DNA of 33,655 nucleotides from Microcoleus sp. CAN_BIN18 (GTDB taxonomy: Bacteria; Cyanobacteriota; Cyanobacteriia; Cyanobacteriales; Microcoleaceae), in contig JAJAYT010000558.1 in NCBI GenBank assembly GCA_026786085.1, positions 1-33,655 of the forward strand. Reading direction: 5' to 3'. The notes under the pieces are model-generated. The model had not been told where the DNA came from. It was given only the letters and a program-made list of their open reading frames with translations, and ran no database searches. Below, one piece after another: positions 1 to 8,996 of the stretch. Position 1 is the first letter of the stretch. Each line of letters opens with the position of its first letter. The position numbers and the translations under genes were made by a program.

Positions 1-301
1 GCTTTGGGCAGTGCAACTAGATTTTTGGGCGGAGCGAAGCGGAGGGGACGCGGGCTGCCTCCTGTGCAAGCAAAGCAACCTCTCAATTCAAAGCGTAGCC
101 GCAAATGGGGCCCGCCGTCAACCAATTTTGGATTTTAGATTTTGGATTTTAGATTACTCGTTACCAGGCTCTGCCTGGTAACGCAGATCCGGAGGCTCTG
201 CCTCCATCTTGTTTTGCTTGTTTTGATGCGGGATTGGATAGTTATAATATTAGAATCAATTCAAGAAGTGCGATCGAACCCGCTATCATCAGCCGAAAAA
301 C

Positions 302-601
302 TTGCACTCAAGGATAATTATGCTGCACAATCTTCAACAAGATCACCAACAAGACATACAGACTATTACTCAGGTTTTGGCAAAAATCACTAGCCGCACA
401 CCGGATCAGATTAAACCATTACTAGATGTGATGCTAAAACGGCTAATAGAATCTCAACAACCTCCATTTTACGAAACAGCTACTACAACAGAATGGTTAA
501 TAGCATTTCAAGAATGGGTTGACAGTCATCGTAGCCTAAACCTCCCCAATCTTTCAGATGAAGCTATTAGCCGAGAGAGCATTTATGGAGACAGAGGTTA
601 A
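302..601 (+). CDS. Putative antitoxin partner of the downstream PIN-domain toxin; the real start may be the internal ATG at 320
   Basis: 99-aa ORF whose TAA stop (599-601) directly abuts the ATG of a PIN-domain ORF; small acidic C-terminus (LSDEAISRESIYGDRG) typical of cyanobacterial PIN antitoxins. Confidence 0.6.
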   Translation: MHSRIIMLHNLQQDHQQDIQTITQVLAKITSRTPDQIKPLLDVMLKRLIESQQPPFYETATTTEWLIAFQEWVDSHRSLNLPNLSDEAISRESIYGDRG

Positions 602-1045
602 ATGCCATTCCTCCTCGATACAAACATACTGCTGCGTAGCGTCGATAGCACACACCCAATGAATCCTGATGCTGTCAATGCCATCATTACTTTGCGTAAT
701 CGCGGGGAACAACTTTATATCGTACCCCAAAATTTGATAGAGTTTTGGAACGTCTGCACCCGCCAGATCCAGAGAAATGGATTAGGACGTAGTGCAACAG
801 AAGCAGAGGAAGAAATTAATCGCTTAAAACAGATTTTTCCTCTTTTGTTGGATACAGAAGCAATTTACCAAGAATGGGAGCGACTGGTGATAACATATAA
901 GGTTATAGGTGTCAACGTTCATGATGCGCGGCTAGTTGCGGCTATGATCGTTCATGGTTTAACCCATATCCTAACTTTTAATATTACTGACTTTGCTCGT
1001 TATTCAGAAATTACGGCTGTTAATCCCCCAAGTTTAAAGATGTAG
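602..1045 (+). CDS. PIN-domain (VapC-like) ribonuclease toxin
   Basis: Starts MPFLLDTNILLRSVD; acidic PIN motifs (LLDTNILLR, NVHDARLVAAMIVHGLTHILTFNITDF). Confidence 0.88.
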   Translation: MPFLLDTNILLRSVDSTHPMNPDAVNAIITLRNRGEQLYIVPQNLIEFWNVCTRQIQRNGLGRSATEAEEEINRLKQIFPLLLDTEAIYQEWERLVITYKVIGVNVHDARLVAAMIVHGLTHILTFNITDFARYSEITAVNPPSLKM

Positions 1046-1185
1046 ACGGCGGTTGAAACCGCGTCTACACAAACGATGTCCGCCTCCGCGGACTGAAGAC
1101 AATAACCTAATTTCAACGACCCTGTTTTCTTCAACCCGCGGAGGCGGGTTTTGTTTGTGTAGACGCGGTTGAAACCGCCCGGTCT
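1044..1185. repeat. Palindromic ~142-bp intergenic repeat, copy 1, between convergent PIN toxin and prfC stops
   Basis: Ends are inverted (gcgtctacacaaac ... gtttgtgtagacgc); its first 56 bp (1044-1099) are the exact reverse complement of 3425-3480. Confidence 0.8.
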
Positions 1186-2819
1186 TATTGCTCCGCGCTA
1201 ACAGTCAAACCAGAAACCACAGGCGCGATCGCATTTAACCTCAAAACAGGATGCTCACCTTCCACCTGACGGCAATTCCAGTCATTTCTAAACAGCAAAA
1301 CCGGCCTTCCCCAACTATCCTTAACCGTCACCGTATTAAACAACCGTCCAACTTTTGCCAGGGCATCCCAACCGCCGTCAACCCAACGAGCTACACTATA
1401 AGGCAACATTTCGATCGCAGTTTCCACATTATATTCCGACTGCATTCGGAACTGCACCACCTCAAATTGCAACTGTCCCACAGCCGCCAAAATCGGCTCC
1501 CGTTTCGACTCATCAACCGAATACATAATTTGCACCGCGCCCTCTTCCTGCAACTCCGAAACACCTTTGCGGAACTGCTTAAACTTAGAAGGATTGGGAT
1601 TTCTCAAATAAGCAAAAAGTTCAGGGGAAAAACAGGGAATCCCTTCATATTCCAGCTTTTGACCAGTGTAAATAGTATCGCCGATCGCAAAAACCCCCGG
1701 ATTGTTCAAACCAATCACATCACCCGGATACGCAACCTCGATCGACTCCCGATCCTGAGCAAATAACTTTTGAGGCCTTGACAAACGCACCGTTTTACCA
1801 GTCCGAGCGTGAGTCACGTTCATGTCCTTTTCAAACTTGCCCGTACAAACCCGAATAAACGCCACCCGATCGCGATGTCGCGGGTCCATATTCGCTTGCA
1901 ACTTAAACACAAACCCGGTAAAATCTTCATAAGTTGGGGGAAGTTCCCCGGCGCTGCTGTTGCGGGCGATCGGCTTCATCGCGTAATCTAAAAACGCATC
2001 CAAAAACAGCTCGACCCCAAAATTGCTCATCGCACTACCAAAGAAAACCGGAGTCATTTTCCCAGCTCGAACTAAATCTAAATCGAGTTCAGTTCCTAAC
2101 TCATCCAGCAGTTCCAACTCTTCTTTGAGCTGATAGTAAAGGTCTTGTTCCAACAAATCCTCAATCCGCGGATCGCCCAATTCAATTACTGTATCAACTG
2201 CCGCGCGAGAACCGTGTTTAGTCCGCTCGAATAAGTGAATTTTGCGCCCTCTGCGATCGAAAACACCCTTAAAGCGATCGCCCGTACCGATCGGCCAATT
2301 TACCGCATAAGTCTGCAACCCCAATTCTTTCTCAATTTCGTCCAACAAATCCAAAGGATCTCTGCTAGGGCGATCGAGCTTATTAAAGAAAGTAAAAATA
2401 GGCAAACGTCGCAGCTTACAAACTTCAAATAACTTCCGAGTTTGCGGTTCCAAACCCTTAGCAGCATCCTCAAGCATCACCGCATTATCAGCAGCCGCCA
2501 GAGTACGATAAGTATCTTCACTAAAATCTTGGTGTCCCGGAGTATCGAGCAGATTAATGTGATAATTTTGATACTCAAACTGCAAAACAGTAGAAGTAAT
2601 CGAAATTCCCCGCTGCTGTTCCATCGCCATCCAGTCAGAGGTAGCGTGTCGCTGAGCCCGCCGCGCTTTCACAGAACCTGCTTCATGAATCGCACCTCCG
2701 TAAAGCAGCAGCTTTTCTGTCAAAGTAGTTTTACCCGCGTCAGGGTGCGAGATAATCGCAAAGTTGCGCCGTCGCTCAACGGCAGTTAGCAATTCAGTTT
2801 CGAGTTCTGTTGTCATCAC
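1185..2819 (-). CDS. prfC: Peptide chain release factor 3
   Basis: 544 aa; [72 protein letters not shown] are RF3 GTPase motifs. Confidence 0.97.
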   Translation of the reverse strand: MMTTELETELLTAVERRRNFAIISHPDAGKTTLTEKLLLYGGAIHEAGSVKARRAQRHATSDWMAMEQQRGISITSTVLQFEYQNYHINLLDTPGHQDFSEDTYRTLAAADNAVMLEDAAKGLEPQTRKLFEVCKLRRLPIFTFFNKLDRPSRDPLDLLDEIEKELGLQTYAVNWPIGTGDRFKGVFDRRGRKIHLFERTKHGSRAAVDTVIELGDPRIEDLLEQDLYYQLKEELELLDELGTELDLDLVRAGKMTPVFFGSAMSNFGVELFLDAFLDYAMKPIARNSSAGELPPTYEDFTGFVFKLQANMDPRHRDRVAFIRVCTGKFEKDMNVTHARTGKTVRLSRPQKLFAQDRESIEVAYPGDVIGLNNPGVFAIGDTIYTGQKLEYEGIPCFSPELFAYLRNPNPSKFKQFRKGVSELQEEGAVQIMYSVDESKREPILAAVGQLQFEVVQFRMQSEYNVETAIEMLPYSVARWVDGGWDALAKVGRLFNTVTVKDSWGRPVLLFRNDWNCRQVEGEHPVLRLNAIAPVVSGLTVSAEQ

Positions 2820-2918
2820 AAAGTAAGTAGGGGAATCATCACCCGATCGCCATTATAGCCTGTGCTAGAGTTGCTATAGAAGGTAAAATTATCACTAAAG
2901 TCAAGGAATACAAGTAAT

Positions 2919-3263
2919 ATGTACGACTCCGACAAGCGGAAGCTGCTATCACTGCTGTGCCACGGGGCTATTTTTTTGAGTACGTTAGGTTTGTCGATCG
3001 GAGTGCCGATCGCCGTATTATTAGTATCAGATGACCCCGTTGTCAAAGAAAACGCCACCGAAGCCATCAATTTTCACTTCAACGTCTGGCTGTACACCAC
3101 CATTATTGGGGTGGTAACTTTCCTGACTTTAGGTTTGGCCGGCTTTGTCCTAATACCAATCGGTTATCTGCTGCACTGGGGACTGACAATCTTGGCGATT
3201 CTCCAGATTTCAAAAGATCCCAACCAACCCTACCGCTACCCTTTTATTTTCCGAATAGTTTAG
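2919..3263 (+). CDS. DUF4870 domain-containing membrane protein
   Basis: 114 aa with hydrophobic helices and the EAINFHFNVWLYTTI signature of the DUF4870/Tic20-like family. Confidence 0.8.
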   Translation: MYDSDKRKLLSLLCHGAIFLSTLGLSIGVPIAVLLVSDDPVVKENATEAINFHFNVWLYTTIIGVVTFLTLGLAGFVLIPIGYLLHWGLTILAILQISKDPNQPYRYPFIFRIV

Positions 3264-3295
3264 ATATCAAATCTCGCTTCAGAATCGATTTAAAT

Positions 3296-3326
3296 AACCC
3301 GATTTCTTTCAGAAACCGGGTTTTTA
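3296..3326 (+). terminator. Candidate rho-independent terminator after the DUF4870 gene
   Basis: aacccgatttct-ttc-agaaaccgggtttttaa: ~12-bp stem with one mismatch followed by a T run. Confidence 0.6.
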
Positions 3327-3339
3327 ATTGTTTGATAGA

Positions 3340-3480
3340 CGACTGGTTGAAACCGCTTCTATACAAACAAAACCCACTCGCCTGCGGGTTGAAGAATGGT
3401 CGCTTAAAATTACCTCCTATCTTATCTTCAGTCCGCGGAGGCGGACATCGTTTGTGTAGACGCGGTTTCAACCGCCGTCT
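3340..3480. repeat. Palindromic intergenic repeat, copy 2 (inverted relative to copy 1)
   Basis: 3425-3480 is the exact reverse complement of 1044-1099; again lies between convergent genes. Confidence 0.8.
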
Positions 3481-3527
3481 GATCTGAATTGCCGATCGAC
3501 CAAAACACAATTCTTTATTCCCAACAT

Positions 3528-4004
3528 TCATCGCATTTCAACTACTCTCACAGGATCTGTGGGTGGCATAACCGCTTCTTTAGCATTCAACTTTATATTC
3601 AACTCGCGAATCCGGCGCGACAGCAAGCGAATAATATTCACAGCAATTCCCGGCGTTTCATCGATCGCATCATAAAGCTGCATTTGAGTCAGCATCAAAC
3701 ACTCCGATTGTTCGATAGTGCTAATAGAAGCCGATCGAGGTTCCGCATCAAACAGCGACATTTCCCCAAAACAAGCCCCCGCCTTCAACTGTGCCAAATC
3801 CCGATCGCCGATATGAACCCGCACCGTTCCCGATACCAAGATATAGAGCGATCGACCTTCTTGTCCTTCCGTAAAAATCCTGTGCTTGGAAGGAAACGAA
3901 AGTTCATCCATTACCGATGCTAGACGCACGAGAAAATCATCCCGCAGTTCCTTGAAAATCGGAACTTCCCTTACAAACAATAGGCGTTCGACGCTGGTTA
4001 ACAT
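3528..4004 (-). CDS. Cyclic nucleotide-binding (Crp/cNMP) domain protein, no obvious HTH
   Basis: 158 aa; EGQEGRSLYILVSGTVRVHIGDRDLAQLKAGACFGEMSLFDAEPRSASI matches the cNMP-binding fold. Confidence 0.88.
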   Translation of the reverse strand: MLTSVERLLFVREVPIFKELRDDFLVRLASVMDELSFPSKHRIFTEGQEGRSLYILVSGTVRVHIGDRDLAQLKAGACFGEMSLFDAEPRSASISTIEQSECLMLTQMQLYDAIDETPGIAVNIIRLLSRRIRELNIKLNAKEAVMPPTDPVRVVEMR

Positions 4005-4162
4005 AATGCGATGCAGTGATTAATTTAGACTTTTAAAGGAGAAGGAGAAGGAAAACAAGAGTGCAATAGCGGGAGAATGAGGGAAGGGTAGCAGATCATA
4101 ATTTTGACTTTTATATCTTTTACCTTCTTCCTTTTCCTTTATTCCTAATGACCAATTATCAA

Positions 4163-4300
4163 TCAATACGGTTCATTTAACATATTTATGCCCCGGAGAT
4201 CCCCCTAAATCCCCCTTAAGAAAGGGGACTTTAAGGGCATTCTTGTCCCCCCCTTTTTAAGGGGGGTGCCAGGGAGATCGTCTTAAGTAAACCGTATTGA
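4163..4300. mobile_element. MITE-like element A
   Basis: Terminal inverted repeats tcaatacggttcatttaa / ttaagtaaaccgtattga (18 bp, 2 mismatches); interior of ccccctaaatcccccttaa / ttaaggggggtgcc hairpins; no ORF. Confidence 0.7.
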
Positions 4301-4305
4301 ATTAT

Positions 4306-4420
4306 CGGCGTTGCTGATTCTGGGTATGATTCATCAATTATGCGATCGCTACAACCTTGGGTAGGGGCAATTCATGAATTGCCCCTACTCAAGGTTTCAT
4401 ACCTCAATCCAGCAACGCCG
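4306..4420. mobile_element. MITE-like element B (115 bp) with 6-bp target duplication
   Basis: Inverted ends cggcgttgctgattctgggtatga / tcatacctcaatccagcaacgccg; flanked by direct aattat (4300-4305 and 4421-4426); central perfect 28-bp palindrome gtaggggcaattcatgaattgcccctac; the first 79 bp recur identically at 33577-33655. Confidence 0.8.
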
Positions 4421-4426
4421 AATTAT

Positions 4427-4461
4427 CAATGACCAATGACCAATGACCAATGACCAATGAC
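4427..4461. repeat. Heptanucleotide tandem repeat (caatgac x5)
   Basis: Five perfect 7-bp units read directly. Confidence 0.95.
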
Positions 4462-4473
4462 TCATCTCTAACT

Positions 4474-7400
4474 TTACCTTTTTCTCCCAGCACCCAACTC
4501 TGCCATCATTTCTTCAACTTGAGCTGATACCAAATTATCGGGATCATCTTGCAGCCTGGGCAGCAATTCAAGCAAAGCCCGAGGCGAAGCTATTTTCAAA
4601 TAGGCTAACACTGCTTCGCGGACAAAACCCGTCGGGTGTTGCAGACAGACGAGAGTTTGTTGAGCAGTAAGGCTCCAGCGCGCTTCTCTAGCCAAGTGAA
4701 AGCAGCAGGCCAAAGCCCAATCCGAAAGGAAGTGGCGCAATTCTAGCAAGCGGCGCAAACGATCGCTAGGGGCTAGAGCTTTGTAAACCATCAATTCGGA
4801 GAGGTTGCTCAATTTTTCTCTTTCCGAGTGCTGCTCGAACAAATTCAGGAGCGATCGCTTCCTAGCGATATCCACAGTATTATCGAGAATTTCCAATCCC
4901 CTAGCCACCAAAGAAGGTTGACCCGAAGCGATGTTAAAAGCAGCGGCTTGTACAGTCTCCAGCGGATAAAGAAACTTCATCAGCAAAAAACACCGATCGG
5001 TGGCATCAGCTTCCAACCCCGTCAGAGCCCGCTGCAACAATTGAGCCGTATCGTTTCCATGTGTCCCGGCGCTGTTCGGATCTCGATCGGCAAAATTGCC
5101 GTAGGTTGTCACCCCAGACAAATCTACCAGACCGGCATAAATTTGACCGATAAACATCAACTCCTGCTCGATGAGAGTTTCCAATCCGCTGCGGCCGATG
5201 CGGTCTAGAACCCCTTCTATCCCCGCTTCCGAAGGCATTTTCAACAGGATGCGGAGGATGTTGCGCCTGGTAGTTCCCCAAGTCGTCATCAAATTGCTGA
5301 CCAAAATGTCGATCGCCTCCACAGTCCCAATTTGACCCAGAGCCGTCCAAGCTTGCAACCTGACCAAATCCGACTTATGGATATCCTCAGCCAAATAGAC
5401 GAGCAAAGGAATCGCATCATTGTGAAGTTTGACGATCGCCTGCAAAGCCGCTTCCCGAGTCGATTTGTAACCAAGTCCGCGCAGCAGCGAAGGATAATAT
5501 TCTTCCGAATGAGTAGAAGAAATCACGTCTAACAGAGCACAGCGCACTCGCAGAGATTCATCTTGCAACAAATTGGGGATGTACAGCCGCAGTCCTTGCA
5601 AATAATCGGCCTCTCCCAGAGCCCGCGTGCCCATCACCCGTTCCCGTTCTTGCTTGTGCGTCAGCATTTGGCGCAGCGTGTTAGTAGCCTCTGCCTTTTG
5701 CTGGCGATCGCCCCTTCTCATAATTAAAGCAGCAGCCGTACCCCGCACCACCGGATCGACGATCGGCTGCAAGTAAGGCCGCAAGCTGTCGATATTCGGT
5801 TCAGCTTCCGTCAGCCAGATGTAGCGCAAAGCCAAGGCCAGCACCTCCGGCGGCAAGGATTGCTGCGAAAGCGCCCGTACAGCTTCTAAATATTCCGGGT
5901 TCGGGTGTTGCAGCATAGTTTCCAAGCTCTGGCGCTGCAAAGCTGAAGGCAACACTTCCAGGATGGGTGCCAAAACTTCTCCGACATTTTTCGGGTCAAT
6001 TTGGGTCAGGAGTTCTATGCAAGCGCGCTTTTCATCTTCGCCCCCCGGCTTTTCCAAAGTTTCCACCACTGCACGCTTCAGAGCTTTGAGGTCAACGTCG
6101 GTGACGCCCAAGCGCCCGCGTTCGGCACTTTTGACCAACAAACCCACGTATTGAGAGCGGATCAGCCACACCACAAATACCCACAGCAGGGCCAAAAGTA
6201 CGATCGCCCCGATGAATACCAAGCTTTGGTTGTCGTGAAATAGCGTGTCCTTTTCGTCTTGGTGGGGCAGTACCTTGTCTGTCACCCACAGCATAATTAG
6301 GATGCCGACTCCTGTCACTCCGCAGGATAAAGGTTCGCCCACACCATTGACGAGAGTTTGAATGCCCGATCGAATATTGTCAGGGATGGGTTGAAACAAA
6401 ACCGGGCTAATCGTTTCCAACAGCGTGTAGTGTAGCAATTCGTCGAAAAATCTCAGCAATATCAGTCCGATGAACACAGGCACTAGCTGGCCGAGCGATG
6501 CTCCTATGGTCAGCACGCCTAGAATAGCGATACCCGCCGGCAAAATCATCGCCGTCACGAATACACCGATTCTTTCTACCAAGCGGCTGGATGCGAACCA
6601 CTGAGTCGCGACTTGAAACAAGCCTTGTATGCCTTCGTAAATGCCCAGGAAGCTAGCGATCCAGCTAGCTCCACTCGCGCCGTCCGAAGGGTTTTGGTAT
6701 TCTAGCTGGCTGTAGAATTGAAAATCTACCAACACGTAGACGACTTCTGCGAGGACGAAGAAACTGACTAGAGGTACGGCGTATTTTTGCAGCGGGCCTG
6801 TAACTTTGCGGGCGGTAAATTCTTGTTGATCGTCCTCGTCCTCGTCCTCTGTCCAGTGAGCCGTTTCCGGGAAAGCTTGGCGGTATTTTTCCGTCAGGTA
6901 GTACAGCAACAGCGAGCCTGTCGCCACCATTAACCCCGATATCAGAGTAACGTTTTTGAGTCCGACTACGTACAGCAAAACAGGCAGAGAAAACCCGCTG
7001 ACTACTCCAGCCACTAAATAGCCGCTGCTAACTAGCGGATAAGTGCGCTTGATTTCTCTAATATTAAACAGTTGGTTGGAAGTGATGGAAGTATTCAGGT
7101 CATTGAGGACATAGCAAGCTTCCACCCACAGCCACATCAAAAAAATAGTAATAAAAGCGATACTGATGCCAGCTATCTTAGTATTTTCGTAGCCGATGCC
7201 GAATCGAAACAGGAATAGCGGTACCGACATCATTGCCAGAACCACTACGACGGTGCGCCTTAGCGGCAGGATTTTTTGCAGCCACGAGTAGACAAATCCC
7301 AAACCAGAACCGATAAAGGCGCTGGCTATATAGATATAGGGCATTTTGTCCGCACCGAATTCGTCTAGAAAAAGACCTACTGTGCTGAGCTCCAGCCAGA

Positions 7401-7533
7401 TCAGCCCTACGGACGTTAAACTGTAGACAAGGAACATCAGTACGGTTCGCTCTACTTCTTCCGATCGCAGGTTAAGCGATCGCAGCACTTTTTGTCTCAC
7501 TCCCGCCGAACCGCTGATTTGAAAATTGTCCAT
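4474..7533 (-). CDS. Large membrane protein: MFS / ATP-ADP-translocase(NTT)-like N-terminal half plus C-terminal HEAT repeats
   Basis: 1019 aa; about 430 aa of multiple TM helices followed by a soluble alpha-helical repeat region (ERERVMGTRALGEADYLQGL, SLRVRCALLDVISS, LVRLQAWTALGQIGTVEAIDIL). Confidence 0.85.
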   Translation of the reverse strand: MDNFQISGSAGVRQKVLRSLNLRSEEVERTVLMFLVYSLTSVGLIWLELSTVGLFLDEFGADKMPYIYIASAFIGSGLGFVYSWLQKILPLRRTVVVVLAMMSVPLFLFRFGIGYENTKIAGISIAFITIFLMWLWVEACYVLNDLNTSITSNQLFNIREIKRTYPLVSSGYLVAGVVSGFSLPVLLYVVGLKNVTLISGLMVATGSLLLYYLTEKYRQAFPETAHWTEDEDEDDQQEFTARKVTGPLQKYAVPLVSFFVLAEVVYVLVDFQFYSQLEYQNPSDGASGASWIASFLGIYEGIQGLFQVATQWFASSRLVERIGVFVTAMILPAGIAILGVLTIGASLGQLVPVFIGLILLRFFDELLHYTLLETISPVLFQPIPDNIRSGIQTLVNGVGEPLSCGVTGVGILIMLWVTDKVLPHQDEKDTLFHDNQSLVFIGAIVLLALLWVFVVWLIRSQYVGLLVKSAERGRLGVTDVDLKALKRAVVETLEKPGGEDEKRACIELLTQIDPKNVGEVLAPILEVLPSALQRQSLETMLQHPNPEYLEAVRALSQQSLPPEVLALALRYIWLTEAEPNIDSLRPYLQPIVDPVVRGTAAALIMRRGDRQQKAEATNTLRQMLTHKQERERVMGTRALGEADYLQGLRLYIPNLLQDESLRVRCALLDVISSTHSEEYYPSLLRGLGYKSTREAALQAIVKLHNDAIPLLVYLAEDIHKSDLVRLQAWTALGQIGTVEAIDILVSNLMTTWGTTRRNILRILLKMPSEAGIEGVLDRIGRSGLETLIEQELMFIGQIYAGLVDLSGVTTYGNFADRDPNSAGTHGNDTAQLLQRALTGLEADATDRCFLLMKFLYPLETVQAAAFNIASGQPSLVARGLEILDNTVDIARKRSLLNLFEQHSEREKLSNLSELMVYKALAPSDRLRRLLELRHFLSDWALACCFHLAREARWSLTAQQTLVCLQHPTGFVREAVLAYLKIASPRALLELLPRLQDDPDNLVSAQVEEMMAELGAGRKR

Positions 7534-8017
7534 ACAGCGTTGATTTCCCTTTGTGGTAGCTGATTCCTGACGATTCTTGATGAACTTCGATCGTCAACAG
7601 CTATCAATCACCAGTTTTTTTATGACCAATGACTGATGACTAATGACTAATCATAAAAAATTTTGGTAAGTAAGTGGGAAACAAGCGTGGCTTTAGCCCT
7701 TTTTAGGGAAACGACACGGGCAGTTTCAACACTTCGGCTTCGCTCGGAGTGACAGCCGCTTAAATCCCCTTGCGAGGGTGGAGGGGTACAACGACTGACG
7801 ACGATGCCCCTCCGTGGAGATATGGTTGTCTCGCCCGCCCTTTCGGGTAATGTTCGCTTGTCTGTCAATGTTATCAGAGCTTTTTAGACCTACAACACTG
7901 CCGAGCCTGACTTTAAGACTATTTAATTGCAGATGACAGGGCTCTTTACTCTTAGTCGCATCCACAGGATGTCTTGACTCAAAAAACACTTGCCAGTTAA
8001 GGCTTAAGTCCTTCGGC

Positions 8018-8049
8018 ACAGCTTGAAGAGAGCGATCTCTTCAAGCTGT
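8018..8049. other. Perfect 14-bp stem hairpin downstream of infC
   Basis: acagcttgaagaga-gcga-tctcttcaagctgt, no adjacent U tract. Confidence 0.7.
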
Positions 8050-8079
8050 CCCTTTAGGTTTGAGTTACGGACTATCTAT

Positions 8080-8616
8080 TTATACTTTCTTCGGCGACAG
8101 CAGCATCATCATACTGCGTCCCTCTTTTTTCGGGGCTTGCTGCACTTCGGCGATTTCCTGCAAATCTGTGGCCATGCGCTTGAGCAAGTCCTCTGCTAGG
8201 TTGCTATGTTGGATTTCCCGACCTCTGAACATGATCGTGGCTTTTACTTTGTCCCCAGATTTGATAAAGCGGTCTGCTAGTTTGAGGCGCACTTGGTAGT
8301 CGTGTTCTTCAATTTTGTAGCGCATCTTCACTTCTTTAACATCGGCAGTGTGCTGCTTCCGCTTTGCTTCTCGCGCTTTCTTTTCCTGCTCGAATTTGTA
8401 CTTCCCGTAGTCCATTACCCGGCATACGGGCGGGTCAGCTTTGTCGCTGACAAGTACGAGGTCGAGTTCTTTTTCTTCGGCGAGGCGCAGCGCTTCTGCG
8501 GGCGTCAATATCCCTAGTTGCGCGCCGTCGGTATCGATTACCCGGATTTTGGGGTATCGAATGTTTTCATTGATCTGGGGTAGATTGCGATTTTGTCTTC
8601 TTTCAATCACAGGCAT
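8080..8616 (-). CDS. infC: Translation initiation factor IF-3
   Basis: 178 aa; [61 protein letters not shown] and [16 protein letters not shown] are diagnostic. Confidence 0.98.
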   Translation of the reverse strand: MPVIERRQNRNLPQINENIRYPKIRVIDTDGAQLGILTPAEALRLAEEKELDLVLVSDKADPPVCRVMDYGKYKFEQEKKAREAKRKQHTADVKEVKMRYKIEEHDYQVRLKLADRFIKSGDKVKATIMFRGREIQHSNLAEDLLKRMATDLQEIAEVQQAPKKEGRSMMMLLSPKKV

Positions 8617-8751
8617 GAATTGTTTTACAAGCAGTAGTTTAATAGCGAAGCTTCTTGATAGTTACAGATTCGAGCGGTCAATATTTCACGATCGACGATC
8701 GAACTGTTTTGTAAGATTTTACCCTTACCGGACGTACTACCGTGCCCTGTC

Positions 8752-8777
8752 TCCCCGATCGCTAAAGCGATCGGGGA
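8752..8777. promoter_or_regulatory. Palindrome upstream of infC (terminator/attenuator or HIP1-derived repeat)
   Basis: tccccgatcgct-aa-agcgatcgggga, 12-bp perfect arms, ~136 bp before the infC start. Confidence 0.4.
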
Positions 8778-8996
8778 ATAATTGAACGATCGTAAACGAA
8801 TTCTTACAATACTTGCTATTCTACTCAGTCTGGCTGAGTTTCTGCGTAGTTTTATTTTAACTTCACACGATCGCCCGCTCCCGAACCCGCACGACGACAA
8901 AATTGTCAAAAATTCAGCCGAAAGCATTAAGAATCAGGTAAAACGGCTTTTGTTACCCCAGATAGCCCCGTCTGGCCAGTCCCCAAGTCGCCGGAT

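Noticed and set aside
142-393. 83-aa ORF at the window start
   Set aside because: Overlaps short palindromic repeats (159-183, 191-205) and the antitoxin in another frame; no domain similarity.
1251-1766. 171-aa plus-strand ORF antisense to prfC
   Set aside because: Entirely inside a strongly supported prfC coding sequence; composition looks like a reverse-strand artefact.
5006-5350. 114-aa and other overlapping ORFs inside the transporter-HEAT gene
   Set aside because: Alternate-frame ORFs within a long, well supported CDS; no recognisable domain.
8018-8049. infC rho-independent terminator
   Set aside because: The stem is perfect but lacks a following U-tract on either strand, so not called a terminator.
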